A stretch of 64,000 nt of DNA, taken from the NCBI RefSeq assembly GCF_004216565.1, contig NZ_SGWV01000010.1, forward strand, positions 587,811 to 651,810, given 5' to 3'. Within the stretch, counting starts at the first letter, position 1. Every line of letters begins with the position of its first letter. Under the pieces are notes generated by a model. It did not search any database, had not been told where the DNA came from, and was given only the letters and a program-made list of their open reading frames with translations. Positions 1 to 8,819 of the stretch are shown one piece after another. Origin of the DNA: Sphaerotilus mobilis. GTDB lineage: Bacteria > Pseudomonadota > Gammaproteobacteria > Burkholderiales > Burkholderiaceae_C. A program made the translations under genes and the position numbers.

Positions 1-122
1 GCGGTCGTGAGGAAGGGGGCTTCACGGTGGCTGGATGCCTGCGCGGACGGCGCCAGCGCGAAGGCGGCCAGCGCCGCCAGGGCCAGGGCGTGGGGACGGA
101 CGTTCAAGATGCTGCGGGTCAT
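1..122 (-). CDS. DUF4331-type secreted protein, N-terminal part only
   Basis: Only the first 40 codons lie in the window; the rest is beyond base 1. The start ATG (complement of 120-122) follows a GGAG ribosome site about 7 bases upstream. The peptide has a signal sequence: MTRSILN, an Ala/Leu-rich core and a likely cleavage after APSAQA. The mature part then begins ASSHREAPFLTT. That start of the mature protein is characteristic of DUF4331 family exported proteins, whose function is not established. It is transcribed away from the c-di-GMP gene at 386. The family call rests on a very short segment. Confidence 0.6.
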   Translation of the reverse strand, partial: MTRSILNVRPHALALAALAAFALAPSAQASSHREAPFLTT

Positions 123-385
123 GCCGGGTCTCCGGTGCGGTTCACAAGGAACGGGGTTGGGTGGCCGACGTGCGCATCGCTGCCGACCTGCAACCCCTTA
201 CGGCCACCGGGCCGGGCCGGACGCAACGCTCAAAAGACCTGGCTGCAAACAGGGTCAGTCAGAACCCCGGCGGGCGGGCAACAAGGCCGGAACAACCCCG
301 TTGATCGATCGACCGGCTGCACCGACCTTCGACAAACCTTGGGCAGAATCGGTCGACCCGGGTTCATCCCCACACCCTCGAAGCC

Positions 386-3199
386 ATGCCCTTGACGTCC
401 CGCTTCGAATCTCAGGTCCTGTCCGCCTTCCTCGCCGCCTCCCTGGTGGTGATCGGATTGACCGTGATCGCCTGGCAGATGGGGCGGCAGGCGATGGCCG
501 CCCAGGTCTGGGTGCAGCACACCCAGGGCGTGCTGCGTGACCTCGCGCGGGTGCAGGGCGGCACCCACCTGATCGAGCTGCACACCCAGGCCTACCGCAT
601 CAGCGGTGAGCCGGCCCGCCTGCAGGACCGCAACGTCGCGATGGCCGCGCGCGAGTCGGACATGCAGCACCTGCGCGACGCACTGGTCGACAACCCGGCA
701 CAGCTCGCGCAGTGGCAGGCCCTGCGGGAGGTGATCGACCAGCGCATCGCGATCTCGCGCCGGGTCGAGCAGCTGCGCAAGGAAGACGGCCTCGCCGCCG
801 CGACCGCCTATGCCGCCAGCGCGCCACTGGGCGAGACCCGGGCCCGATTCCAGCGCGTGCTCGATCGCATGGAGGCCGACGAGACCGAACGGCTCAGGCG
901 GCGCACCGAACAGGCGGTGTCCGCCGGCCAGCGCCTCGTCGCTGTCGGCGCGCTGACCGCCCTGGCGCTGCTGCTGCTGCTGGGCGGCAGCTACAGCATC
1001 ATCCGGCGCCAGCTGCGCAGGACGGAAGTCAGCCGGCAGGCCCTGGCCGACAACGAGGTGCAGCTCGAACGGCGCGTGGCCGAGCGCACCCGGCAGCTGC
1101 AGGCCAAGCAGCAGGAACTGTCCCGCGTGCTCGAAGGCTCGGACCAGGGCTACTGGACCTGGGACCTGCCGAGCAACGACTTCCGGGTCAGCGCCCGCTG
1201 GGAAACCATGCTGGGGTACGCGCCTGGCGAGATGAACGTCGCGCCCGACAACTGGCATGCGCTGGTCCATCCGTCCGACCTGCCGGTCGCGCTCGAATCG
1301 ATCCAGCAACACCTTGATGGCGCCACGCCCCGGCACGAGGTCGAGTTGCGCGTGCACCACCGGCAGGGCGGCTGGCGCTGGATCCTGACCCGCGGCCGGG
1401 TGGTCGAACGGGCGAGCGATGGCACGGCACTGACCATGTCGGGCACCCACACCGACATCACCGAACGCAAACACGCCGAGCTGGCGCAGCGCCAGTCGGC
1501 GGCGGTGTTCGACAACAGCGATGAGGGGATCATGGTCGCGGACGCCGACGGGCTGATCACGCAGGTCAACCCGGCCTTCACGCGCATCACCGGCTACGAG
1601 GCGCACGAGGTCATTGGCCGCTCGCCCGGCCTGCTGTCCTCCGGCCGCCACGACGCGGCCTTCTACGAGGCCTTCTGGTCCGCGCTGCAACAGCGCGGCT
1701 TCTGGAACGGCGAGATCTGGAACCGGCGCAAGAGTGGCGACGTCTTTCCCGTGCTGCAGTCGATCACGACGGTCCGTGATGCCGGCGGACGGGTGCAGCA
1801 CCACGTCAGCGTGTTCACCGACATCAGCCGGCTCAAGGCGCACGAGGCCGAACTCGACCGGGTCGCCCACTTCGACGCCCTGACCGGCCTGCCCAACCGC
1901 CGCCTGCTGACCGACCGGCTCGCGCAGGCGGTGCTGCGCGCCTCGCGCAGTGGCCGGCACGGTGCCATCTGCTTCATCGACCTGGACGGCTTCAAGGCCG
2001 TCAACGACGCGCACGGCCACGCCACCGGCGACCAGTTGCTGATCGGCATCGGCGAACACATCAAGGCCGTGCTGCGGCCCGAAGACACGCTGTCGCGGCT
2101 CGGGGGCGACGAGTTCGTGCTGCTGCTCACCGAGCTGGGTTCGATCAAGGAGACCACCCAGATCCTCGACCGCGTGCTGCACGCCGCACGTCAGCCGGTG
2201 GCGGCGGAGGATCACCTGCTGAGCCTGTCGGCCAGCATCGGCGTGAGCCTGTTCCCCAACGATGACGACGACCCCGACACGCTGCTGCGCCACGCCGACC
2301 AGACCATGTACCTGGCCAAGCAGGCCGGCAAGAACCGCTATCAGCTGTTCGATCCGGAGGTCGACCGCGTGGCCCAGCAGCGTCGTGACCAGCTGACCCG
2401 TCTGCGCGAGGCCCTGCGCGTCGGCGAGTTCGAGCTGTACTACCAACCCAAGGTCGATCTGCGCGACGGCAGCGTCACCGGCGCGGAGGGCCTGATCCGC
2501 TGGTTGCACCCGGAACGCGGCCTGATCGCGCCGGGCGAGTTCCTGCCGGTGCTGCAAGGCAGCGACCTGGAGGCGGCGGTCGGTGAATGGGTGATCGACT
2601 GCGCGCTGTCCCAGATCGTCACCTGGAAGGCCCAGGGCCTGCACCTGCCGGTCAGCGTCAACATCAGCCCGCGACACCTGATCCAGCCGGCCTTCGCTGA
2701 GCGCCTGGCCAGCGCACTGGCGCGTCACCCCTGCGTCGACGCCCGGGACTTCCAACTGGAGGTCCTGGAGACCGCCGCCATCGCCGACATGCAGCAAGCC
2801 GCCGACATCCTGCAGCGCTGCATGGCCCTGGGCATCGACTTCGCGCTGGACGACTTCGGCACCGGCTACTCGTCGCTGACCTACCTGCGCAAGCTGCCGG
2901 CCCGCACGCTCAAGATCGACCGCAGCTTCGTCAGCGACCTGCTCGACGACCCCGAGGACCACGCCATCGTGCGCGGCGTCATCGACCTGGCCCGCGCCTT
3001 TGACCGTGAGGTCATCGCCGAAGGCGTAGAAACCCTCGCCCACGGCAAGGCCCTGCTCGCGATGGGCTGCCACCTCGCCCAGGGCTACGGCATCGCCCGC
3101 CCCATGCCCGCCGGCGACCTGATCGCCTGGCGGACGCGCTGGCTGTCGCAGTGGCAGCCGCTGCGCATGGACACGAGCGAAAGCGCCGTGCGCGGTTGA
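386..3199 (+). CDS. membrane CHASE3-like/PAS/PAS/GGDEF/EAL c-di-GMP protein
   Basis: A 937-residue inner-membrane signalling protein for making and/or degrading cyclic di-GMP. Two membrane segments (about 13-33 and 186-207) flank a helical periplasmic region resembling CHASE3. A short coiled coil follows, then two PAS/PAC modules (about 246-360 and 370-490). The GGDEF domain keeps LGGDEF near residue 572, and RPED lies five residues before it, the usual spacing of the product-inhibition I-site (RxxD). The EAL domain starts with GAEGLIRW near residue 700, so the signature is EGL with the metal-binding Glu kept. NISPRHL, DDFGTGYSS and EGVET are also present, so both activities look possible. 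It stands alone; target process unknown. Confidence 0.9.
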   Translation: MPLTSRFESQVLSAFLAASLVVIGLTVIAWQMGRQAMAAQVWVQHTQGVLRDLARVQGGTHLIELHTQAYRISGEPARLQDRNVAMAARESDMQHLRDALVDNPAQLAQWQALREVIDQRIAISRRVEQLRKEDGLAAATAYAASAPLGETRARFQRVLDRMEADETERLRRRTEQAVSAGQRLVAVGALTALALLLLLGGSYSIIRRQLRRTEVSRQALADNEVQLERRVAERTRQLQAKQQELSRVLEGSDQGYWTWDLPSNDFRVSARWETMLGYAPGEMNVAPDNWHALVHPSDLPVALESIQQHLDGATPRHEVELRVHHRQGGWRWILTRGRVVERASDGTALTMSGTHTDITERKHAELAQRQSAAVFDNSDEGIMVADADGLITQVNPAFTRITGYEAHEVIGRSPGLLSSGRHDAAFYEAFWSALQQRGFWNGEIWNRRKSGDVFPVLQSITTVRDAGGRVQHHVSVFTDISRLKAHEAELDRVAHFDALTGLPNRRLLTDRLAQAVLRASRSGRHGAICFIDLDGFKAVNDAHGHATGDQLLIGIGEHIKAVLRPEDTLSRLGGDEFVLLLTELGSIKETTQILDRVLHAARQPVAAEDHLLSLSASIGVSLFPNDDDDPDTLLRHADQTMYLAKQAGKNRYQLFDPEVDRVAQQRRDQLTRLREALRVGEFELYYQPKVDLRDGSVTGAEGLIRWLHPERGLIAPGEFLPVLQGSDLEAAVGEWVIDCALSQIVTWKAQGLHLPVSVNISPRHLIQPAFAERLASALARHPCVDARDFQLEVLETAAIADMQQAADILQRCMALGIDFALDDFGTGYSSLTYLRKLPARTLKIDRSFVSDLLDDPEDHAIVRGVIDLARAFDREVIAEGVETLAHGKALLAMGCHLAQGYGIARPMPAGDLIAWRTRWLSQWQPLRMDTSESAVRG

Positions 3200-3356
3200 G
3201 GGGTGCTTGCAGGTGTCCTTGTCCGGGCGGCGCCTGGACTGTCCGCCCCACAAGTTGGGCGCGACCTGGATGCCGACCAATCGGCAGGACGCGGGTCCGC
3301 CCGTCACCCCGCTAAAGTCGCCGCTCCCCCACGCGCCGCCACGTCCAGACACCGCC

Positions 3357-4151
3357 ATGAGCCGCCTGCAGCAAGCGTTCCGCCGCCTCTACCAGCGTCC
3401 CGAGACAGCATCCGGCGACGCCCTGATCGACGCTCATGGCCACGTGCGGGCCGCCGTGCTGGAACTCGGCCGGCCGGCCGACTGGGAGCGGCTGGGGCAG
3501 GTCTGGCGTGGCGTGCAGACCGAGCTGGGCTTGCCGGCGCCGGGCATCGCGGCCTCGGGCACGGATGCGCTGCAGCTCTGGTTCTCGCTGGCCGAGCCGC
3601 TGTCGGTGGACAGCGCACACGCCTTCGTCGACGCGCTGCGGCGGCGCTGGCTGGTCGACCTGCCGGCGGGGCGGGTGACGCTGTGGCCGCAGCCCGCCAG
3701 CGCCGTCGACGTCGCCCGGCACCTGCGGCCGGTGCCGGTGCTCAACGAGGCGACCGGCAACTGGTCAGCCTTTGTCGCACCGGACCTCGCGCCGCTGTTT
3801 GCCGACACGCCATGGCTGGACATCCCGCCGGGTGACGAGGCCCAGGCCGGCGTGCTGGGCGCGCTCGCCAGCATCCAGCCGGGTGTGCTGGCGACCGCGA
3901 CGACCCTGTTGACGCAGGCCTTGCAAGCGGCATCGGCCCCGACGGCATCGGCAATGACGGCGCCGGCACCTGAGGCCAGCCCTGCAGGCATGTCGAGCAC
4001 GGCGGGCACGGCACTCGCCGCAGCCACCGCGCACCTCGGCCACACCGCCCACACCGAACCGCGCAGCTTCCTGCTGGCGGTGATGAACGACGGCTCGGTC
4101 CCGCTGCCGCTGCGCATCGAGGCAGCACGCGCGCTGCTCGGGACCGGCTGA
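3357..4151 (+). CDS. conserved hypothetical protein, 264 aa
   Basis: I do not recognise this protein. The start chosen is the ATG at 3357 (MSRLQQAFRRLYQRPE); an in-frame upstream start at 3207 would add a Pro-rich, unstructured-looking 50 residues. Residues 1-180 look like a soluble alpha/beta domain rich in Leu, Trp and Ala with no signal peptide or membrane segment. Residues 185-230 form an Ala/Thr/Pro linker. The C-terminus (PRSFLLAVMNDGSVPLPLR, then a short helix) looks like a separate small motif. It follows the c-di-GMP gene by 157 bases on the same strand and is followed by a 10-base tandem repeat. Confidence 0.6.
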   Translation: MSRLQQAFRRLYQRPETASGDALIDAHGHVRAAVLELGRPADWERLGQVWRGVQTELGLPAPGIAASGTDALQLWFSLAEPLSVDSAHAFVDALRRRWLVDLPAGRVTLWPQPASAVDVARHLRPVPVLNEATGNWSAFVAPDLAPLFADTPWLDIPPGDEAQAGVLGALASIQPGVLATATTLLTQALQAASAPTASAMTAPAPEASPAGMSSTAGTALAAATAHLGHTAHTEPRSFLLAVMNDGSVPLPLRIEAARALLGTG

Positions 4152-4165
4152 AGGCCGCCGGCCGC

Positions 4166-4198
4166 GACGGGGCGTGACGGGCCGTGACGGGGCGTGAC
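4166..4198. repeat. 10-bp tandem repeat, 3.3 copies
   Basis: The unit GACGGGGCGT occurs three times in a row (the middle copy is GACGGGCCGT), followed by GAC. It lies just after the stop of the gene ending at 4151 and before the convergent gene ending at 4263. Confidence 0.75.
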
Positions 4199-4262
4199 TC
4201 TCTGCACCAGCCCTGGCGCAGAGTGTTCCGTGAACGGTCGTCGCCGATCGGGCGGGCCGGCC

Positions 4263-4580
4263 TCAGCGCGCGCCCAGCAGGCGCCGCAGCCAGCCGAACA
4301 GGCCACCGCCGGACGGCGTGGCAGCCGGTGCGGCGGCCGGTGCTGGCCGGGGTGCGGCGACCGGTGCGGACACCCGCGCTGGCGCCGGCCGGGCCACCGT
4401 GCTGGCGGCCCGGCGGGCGGCCTCGGACGCTGCGGCACGGGCCTGCAGCGAGTCGACCAGCTGGTCGTGGTGACGGCGCAGCACCACGTCCGTCGGGGGC
4501 AGCCCAAGGGCGCGCAGCCGCTCGGTGGTGGCGTGCCGCCGCAGCACGGAGTCGGTGGGAAGGTTGTCGAGCAGGACCAT
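4263..4580 (-). CDS. small hypothetical protein with Ala/Pro linker
   Basis: A 105-residue protein that I do not recognise. The start MVLLDNLPTD follows a GGAGAC ribosome site. Residues 1-48 are helical and charged (SVLRRHATTERLRALGLPPT, then LRRHHDQLVDSLQ). Residues 55-88 are an Ala/Pro/Val linker. The C-terminus GGGLFGWLRRLLGAR is a short amphipathic helix that could bind membrane or another protein. It converges with the gene ending at 4151. An open frame extends further upstream, but the ribosome site and codon character favour this start. Confidence 0.6.
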   Translation of the reverse strand: MVLLDNLPTDSVLRRHATTERLRALGLPPTDVVLRRHHDQLVDSLQARAAASEAARRAASTVARPAPARVSAPVAAPRPAPAAAPAATPSGGGLFGWLRRLLGAR

Positions 4581-4864
4581 GGTGGCGTCTCCAGGAGATC
4601 CGTTCGGGCACGGATTCGTGTGGGTTGCCCACGGCTCGCCGCGCGGCAGGGACTGCACCGGGCAGGACCGCAGGTCCAGGCGAGAAGCAAGGCGCGGACC
4701 CAGGACCGCCGCATCAGGGTAAGACCCGGTGAGCGCCCCACAACCCGGCGGGCTGTCGGAAAGGGGCTGCGGTGTAAGCTGGCCGACCGCCTTATTCCGC
4801 CCCTGTTTCACCGCTTTCCCACCTTGAACACGCCGTCCGGCTGCGGCCGGCGCTGGAGTCCACG

Positions 4865-5995
4865 ATGCCTGCACTGCGCCCCGATGTCGATCCCGATGGC
4901 CTGCTCGAATATTCGGTCGTCTACACCGACCGGGCGCTCAACCACATGTCGGCCCGCTTCCAGAAGGTGCTGACCGACATCACCGCGACGCTCAAGGAGG
5001 TCTATGCGGCCCGCGCTGTCGCCATCGTGCCGGGCAGCGGCACCTTCGGGATGGAAGCGGTCGCGCGCCAGTTCGCCACCGGCCAGCATGTGCTGGTGAT
5101 CCGCAACGGCTGGTTCAGCTACCGCTGGACCCAGATCCTGGACATGGGCGCGATCCCGAAGTCGTCGACGGTGCTGAAGGCCCGCCGCACCGGTGACGGC
5201 GGCCCGAAGGCGCCGTTCGCGCCGGCCCCGATCGATGAGGTGGTCGCGCGCATCGCGGCCGAACGTCCGGCGGTCGTGTTCGCGCCGCACGTCGAGACCT
5301 CCGCCGGGATGATCCTGCCCGACGACTACCTGCGCGCCGTGGCCGACGCCACGCATGCGGTTGGCGGCCTGTTCGTGCTGGACTGCATCGCCTCGGGCAC
5401 GGTCTGGGTCGACATGGCGGCCACGGGCGTCGACGTGCTGGTCAGCGCGCCACAAAAGGGCTGGAGCGGCCCGCCGTGCTGCGGTCTGGTGATGCTCAGC
5501 GAGCGCGCCCGCGCCGCCATCGAGACGACCACCAGCACCAGCTTCGCCTGCGACCTGCGCAAGTGGCTGGCCATCGCCGAGACCTATGAAGGCGGCGGCA
5601 TCGCCTACCACGCCACCATGCCGACCGACGCGCTGGCGACGCTGCGCGACGTCATGGTCGAGACCCGCGCGATCGGCTTCGCGCAGCTCAAGGACGCGCA
5701 GATCGAGCTGGGCCGCCAGGCCCGCGCGCTGCTGGCGTCCAAGGGCTTCCCGAGCGTCGCCGCCGATGGTTACGGCGCGCCCGGCGTGATCGTCAGCTAC
5801 ACCGACGACGCGCAGATCCAGAGCGGTGCCAAGCTCAAGGCCCAGGGCCTGCAGATCGCCGCCGGCGTGCCGCTGCAGTGCGACGAAGGCACCGACTTCC
5901 GCACCTTCCGCATCGGCCTGTTCGGCCTGGACAAGCTGGGCAACGTGGCCCGCACCGTCGAGCATCTGGACCGGGCGCTGAGCCACATCGTCTGA
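4865..5995 (+). CDS. class V aminotransferase (alanine/serine-glyoxylate type)
   Basis: A 376-residue PLP-dependent enzyme of fold type I, class V, like serine-pyruvate or alanine-glyoxylate aminotransferases. The sequence has GSGTFGMEAVARQF in the phosphate-binding region, LDCIASGTVWVDMA with the cofactor Asp, and SAPQKGWSGPP, in which K198 should form the Schiff base. Later SYTDDAQIQSG and FRIGLFG are family-like. Length is normal and there is no export signal. It is a lone gene between divergent or unrelated neighbours, so the true amino donor cannot be deduced. Cysteine desulfurase is unlikely because the catalytic-loop Cys region is absent. Confidence 0.85.
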   Translation: MPALRPDVDPDGLLEYSVVYTDRALNHMSARFQKVLTDITATLKEVYAARAVAIVPGSGTFGMEAVARQFATGQHVLVIRNGWFSYRWTQILDMGAIPKSSTVLKARRTGDGGPKAPFAPAPIDEVVARIAAERPAVVFAPHVETSAGMILPDDYLRAVADATHAVGGLFVLDCIASGTVWVDMAATGVDVLVSAPQKGWSGPPCCGLVMLSERARAAIETTTSTSFACDLRKWLAIAETYEGGGIAYHATMPTDALATLRDVMVETRAIGFAQLKDAQIELGRQARALLASKGFPSVAADGYGAPGVIVSYTDDAQIQSGAKLKAQGLQIAAGVPLQCDEGTDFRTFRIGLFGLDKLGNVARTVEHLDRALSHIV

Positions 5996-6039
5996 GCTTG
6001 GCCTGAGCTCGATCAGGTCGGACCGCCCGGCCCGTCTTG

Positions 6040-6073
6040 CCATACCCAAGCGGTGTGACAGACTGGCCAGATG
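6040..6073 (+). promoter_or_regulatory. leader segment shared with the second Crp-type gene
   Basis: CCATACCC, then GTGTGAC, GACTG and CCAGATG match, with small gaps, the segment at 7896-7926 before the second Crp-type gene (CCATACTC, GTGTG, GGACTG, CCGGATG). CATAC could serve as a weak -10 box; no convincing -35 box is visible. The match shows that the duplication included the leader. Confidence 0.4.
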
Positions 6074-6796
6074 CCCGAACCCGACGCCCCCGCACTGAGC
6101 GGCCTGCGCGCCGTCCACCTGCTCAAGGACCTGCCCGAGCCGGTGCTCGCCGAGGTCGCCGCCGCCTGCCGTTTCCGCCTCTACCGCGCCCGCCAGGGCG
6201 TGATCTCGCGCGACGACCTCGACCGCGACTGCTACTTCATCGTCTCCGGCCGGGTCCGTGTGGTGGCCTTGTCGCCGAGCGGTCGCGAGGTCAGCTTCCG
6301 CGACTCGGGCGCCGGCGAAACCATCGGCGAGATGGCTGCGATCGACGGTGCGCCGCGTTCGGCCACCGTCGTCGCGCTGCAGGACACCCTGCTGGCGCGC
6401 CTGAGCCCAGATGACCTGCGCCGGCTGCTGCAACGCCATTGGGTCATCACCGAGCGCATGCTCGGCCACCTCGCCAGCATTGCCCGCCGGCTGACCGACC
6501 GGGTCTACGAACTCAGCACGCTCAATGTGCAGCAGCGCCTGTGTGCCGAGCTGCTGCGGCTGGCGCTGGCCGATGCGGCGGTGCACGACCGCAGCGCCGA
6601 CAACCGCATCGTGCTGCGCCCGGCGCCCAGTCACAGCGAGCTGGCCGGACGCATCAGCAGCTACCGCGAGCAGGTCACGCGCGAGCTGGCCGAGCTGGGT
6701 CGCGCCGGCCTGGTCGGGCGCGAGGACGGCGCGCTGGTGATCGAGGACCTGTCGCGTCTGGCCGAGCGCATTGAAGCGGTGCGCACCTCGACCTGA
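6071..6796 (+). CDS. Crp/Fnr-family regulator, copy 1
   Basis: A 241-residue cyclic-nucleotide-binding-type transcription factor. An N-terminal jelly-roll (about 12-130) carries a phosphate-binding-cassette-like stretch, GEMAAIDGAPRSATVVA, with the usual Glu, Arg and small residues. A dimer helix follows. The C-terminal HTH_Crp winged helix (about 150-235) includes PSHSELAGRISSYREQVTRE as recognition region. No Cys cluster is seen, so an Fnr-type iron-sulfur switch is unlikely. The gene pairs with the BTAD activator at 6957, and both are repeated at 7941-9767. Ligand not proven; cAMP or a similar nucleotide is plausible because a cyclase-domain gene lies at 15308. Confidence 0.9.
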   Translation: MPEPDAPALSGLRAVHLLKDLPEPVLAEVAAACRFRLYRARQGVISRDDLDRDCYFIVSGRVRVVALSPSGREVSFRDSGAGETIGEMAAIDGAPRSATVVALQDTLLARLSPDDLRRLLQRHWVITERMLGHLASIARRLTDRVYELSTLNVQQRLCAELLRLALADAAVHDRSADNRIVLRPAPSHSELAGRISSYREQVTRELAELGRAGLVGREDGALVIEDLSRLAERIEAVRTST

Positions 6797-6873
6797 GCCT
6801 CGACCGCGTCCCCGGCGCCGAAACAATTTGCAGCATGTGGGCGGTGCGCCAGCGCACTGCGCCCACGGGGGGT

Positions 6874-6891
6874 GACTTCCTAGACTGGCTC
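6874..6891 (+). promoter_or_regulatory. motif shared upstream of both BTAD genes
   Basis: GACTTCCTAGACTGGCTC here matches GACTTCTAGACTGAGTC at 8754-8770 with one gap and two mismatches, in the same place relative to the two BTAD activators (66 and 50 bases before their starts). TAGACT may be a -10 box. Just upstream at about 6838-6868 is a dyad, GTGCGC-CA-GCGCAC, inside an outer GTGGGCG/CGCCCAC pair. Confidence 0.4.
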
Positions 6892-6956
6892 ATCGACGTC
6901 GCGCCGCACGGACCGCCCGTGCGGGACCGGCGTCGACGCTCTTGGGAGTCAACACG

Positions 6957-7874
6957 ATGGAACTCGATGTCTTGAGCCGACCGGCCGCCATGGCCGGTCC
7001 AACCCTGGTGCTGCCCTTCGATCGCCCGATCGCACCCGCACCGCTGCCGGTGTCGAGCCGCCCGGCGGCGCTTGCCGAACCGATGCTGACGGTGCACATG
7101 CTCGACGGCCTGCAGCTGAGCCTGGGCGGGCAGCGCATCCAGGACCTGCCGCATGGCAAGGCGCGCGCGCTGCTGCGCGTGCTGCTGCTGCAGCGTCGCC
7201 GGCCGATGTCACGGCTGCGCCTGTGCAGCCTGTTGTGGCCGGAGGCCGATCCGGCCGGCGCGCGCAACAGCCTGCACGTCACCTTGCACCGGCTGCGCCG
7301 CGCGATCGGCGACAGCGGCCTGATCCGCCACGGCGACGAGGGCTACCAGCTCGTCGCGCCGGGCGAGGTCTGGCTCGATGCCGAGCAGTTCGTGCTGCAC
7401 GCCGAGGTCGGCGCGCTGGAGGACCTGCGCGGCAACCTGGATGAAGCGATCACCGAGTACGAATCGGCCATCGCGCTCTACCGCAGCGACCTGCTCGACG
7501 ACGGCGAACACGAACCCGCGCTGGCCTGCGACGACCAGGCCCTGCGTGACCGCTTCAACCAGGCGCTGGAACGGCTGGCCCGGCTGCGCGAATCGCGCGA
7601 GGACCTGCACGGCTGCCTGCGCGTGTCACTGCGTCACCTGGGCATCGACCCGTGCAACGAACAGGCCCACCGCCGCCTGATGCGCTGCTACGCGCGGCTC
7701 GGTCAGGTCCAGCTGGCCGAACGCCAGTTCCGCACCTGTGTCGACACGCTGCGCCGCCAGCTCGGCGTGACGCCGCAGGCGGAGACGATCGAGTTGCATC
7801 GGCGCCTTCTTGTTGACAGGCACCAGCCATCGGCCAGCTGGTTCGCCAGCCGCTCCGCTCCTTCAGGCGGATGA
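6957..7874 (+). CDS. BTAD/SARP-like transcriptional activator, copy 1
   Basis: A 305-residue protein with a winged helix of OmpR/SARP type (about 45-135: LQLSLGGQRIQDLPHGKARA, RNSLHVTLHRLRRAIG) followed by a bacterial transcriptional activator domain (about 140-265), a helical TPR-like fold. ATG at 6957 is preferred over the TTG at 6942 because GGGAG lies 8 bases before it. SARP-type activators usually switch on nearby accessory operons. This one sits between two Crp-type genes, ahead of the transporter-effector operon at 9858. No ATPase or long TPR array is attached, so it is a small stand-alone member. Confidence 0.85.
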   Translation: MELDVLSRPAAMAGPTLVLPFDRPIAPAPLPVSSRPAALAEPMLTVHMLDGLQLSLGGQRIQDLPHGKARALLRVLLLQRRRPMSRLRLCSLLWPEADPAGARNSLHVTLHRLRRAIGDSGLIRHGDEGYQLVAPGEVWLDAEQFVLHAEVGALEDLRGNLDEAITEYESAIALYRSDLLDDGEHEPALACDDQALRDRFNQALERLARLRESREDLHGCLRVSLRHLGIDPCNEQAHRRLMRCYARLGQVQLAERQFRTCVDTLRRQLGVTPQAETIELHRRLLVDRHQPSASWFASRSAPSGG

Positions 7875-7895
7875 TGCAGTAACCCAACCGAGATC

Positions 7896-7944
7896 CCATA
7901 CTCCGTGTGTCCGGACTGCCCGGATGCAAGGAGCAAGACCGTGA
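7896..7944 (+). promoter_or_regulatory. leader of second Crp gene with a six-codon reading frame
   Basis: The ATG that aligns with the start codon of copy 1 lies at 7924, but here it reads only MQGARP and stops at 7942-7944. AAGGAG at 7929-7934 then serves the GTG at 7941, which overlaps that stop. The short frame may be a relic of the old start or may couple translation. Confidence 0.4.
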
Positions 7945-8726
7945 CACTGCTTCGCTCGACCGACGCACGTGCGCTGAGCGGCCTGCGTCAGGTGCACCTG
8001 CTGCGCGATCTTCCCGACGAAATCGTCTCGGAAGTCGGACAGATCTGCCAGTTCAAGCTGTTTCGTTCCCGTCAGATCGTGATGTCGCGGGACGAAAGAG
8101 ATCGGGACTGCTACTTGATCCTGTCCGGCAAGGTGCGGGTGGTCGCGCTGTCGCCCAGCGGCAAAGAAGTCAGCTTCCGCGACGCTGGTCCTGGCGAACT
8201 GATCGGCGAGATGTCAGCGATCGACCGGCTGCCACGCTCGGCCACGGTCGTGGCCGTCCAGGATGCCCTGTTGGCGCGGATGAGCCCAGATGACCTCCTG
8301 GCGCTGCTCAGGCGCCATTGGGATGTCAACGAACGCATGCTGAGGCATCTGGCTGGCGCTGCGCGCGGTCTGACCGAGCGGGTCTACGAGTTGAGCGCCC
8401 TGAACGTGTCCCAGCGTTTGTGCGCCGAACTGCTCCGACTGAGCCACGCCAGCGCGGCATCGCCAAAAGCGCAACGGTGCCTGCTGGATCCCACGCCCAG
8501 CCACAGCGAACTGGCAGGCCGCATCAGCTGTACGCGAGAGCAGGTCACACGAGAGCTTGGTGACTTGCGCCGCGCCCGGGTGATCGAGTGCTCGACGCGG
8601 GGACGGGTCGTGGTCGACCTCTTGCGGCTGGCCGATCGCGTGGATGTGCCCACCAGCTCGCCGACGGCCCCGTGCGAAGCGACCAAGCGCTCGGTTGCCC
8701 CCAGAACTTCCGTCGAAAGCATGTGA
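7941..8726 (+). CDS. Crp/Fnr-family regulator, copy 2
   Basis: A 261-residue paralogue of the protein at 6071. The cyclic-nucleotide-binding jelly roll keeps GELIGEMSAIDRLPRSATVV; the winged helix keeps PSHSELAGRISCTREQVTRE. The start is taken as GTG 7941 because AAGGAG sits at the right distance. A GTG at 7905 would add 12 Cys/Asp-containing residues without a ribosome site. The C-terminus is about 20 residues longer than in copy 1 (ending RTSVESM). Synonymous positions are less GC-biased than in copy 1. It forms a unit with the BTAD gene at 8820 and lies just upstream of the effector operon. Confidence 0.9.
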   Translation: MTLLRSTDARALSGLRQVHLLRDLPDEIVSEVGQICQFKLFRSRQIVMSRDERDRDCYLILSGKVRVVALSPSGKEVSFRDAGPGELIGEMSAIDRLPRSATVVAVQDALLARMSPDDLLALLRRHWDVNERMLRHLAGAARGLTERVYELSALNVSQRLCAELLRLSHASAASPKAQRCLLDPTPSHSELAGRISCTREQVTRELGDLRRARVIECSTRGRVVVDLLRLADRVDVPTSSPTAPCEATKRSVAPRTSVESM

Positions 8727-8753
8727 GCGAGATCACCGGCGAGGTTGCCTGCC

Positions 8754-8770
8754 GACTTCTAGACTGAGTC
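8754..8770 (+). promoter_or_regulatory. second copy of the BTAD-upstream motif
   Basis: GACTTCTAGACTGAGTC, 50 bases before the BTAD start at 8820, matches the motif at 6874. Conservation in both diverged cassettes suggests a promoter or operator kept by selection. Confidence 0.4.
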
Positions 8771-8819
8771 GCGATTTCTCCGATTTCTCAATCACGGCGA
8801 CCCTCAGCCCGGAGGCAGC

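Noticed and set aside
230..3358. Very long open frame antisense to the c-di-GMP gene
   Set aside because: It mirrors a gene with intact PAS, GGDEF and EAL motifs. Its own translation is low-complexity, rich in Arg, Gln, Val, His, Gly, and has no domain; such frames are common in GC-rich DNA.
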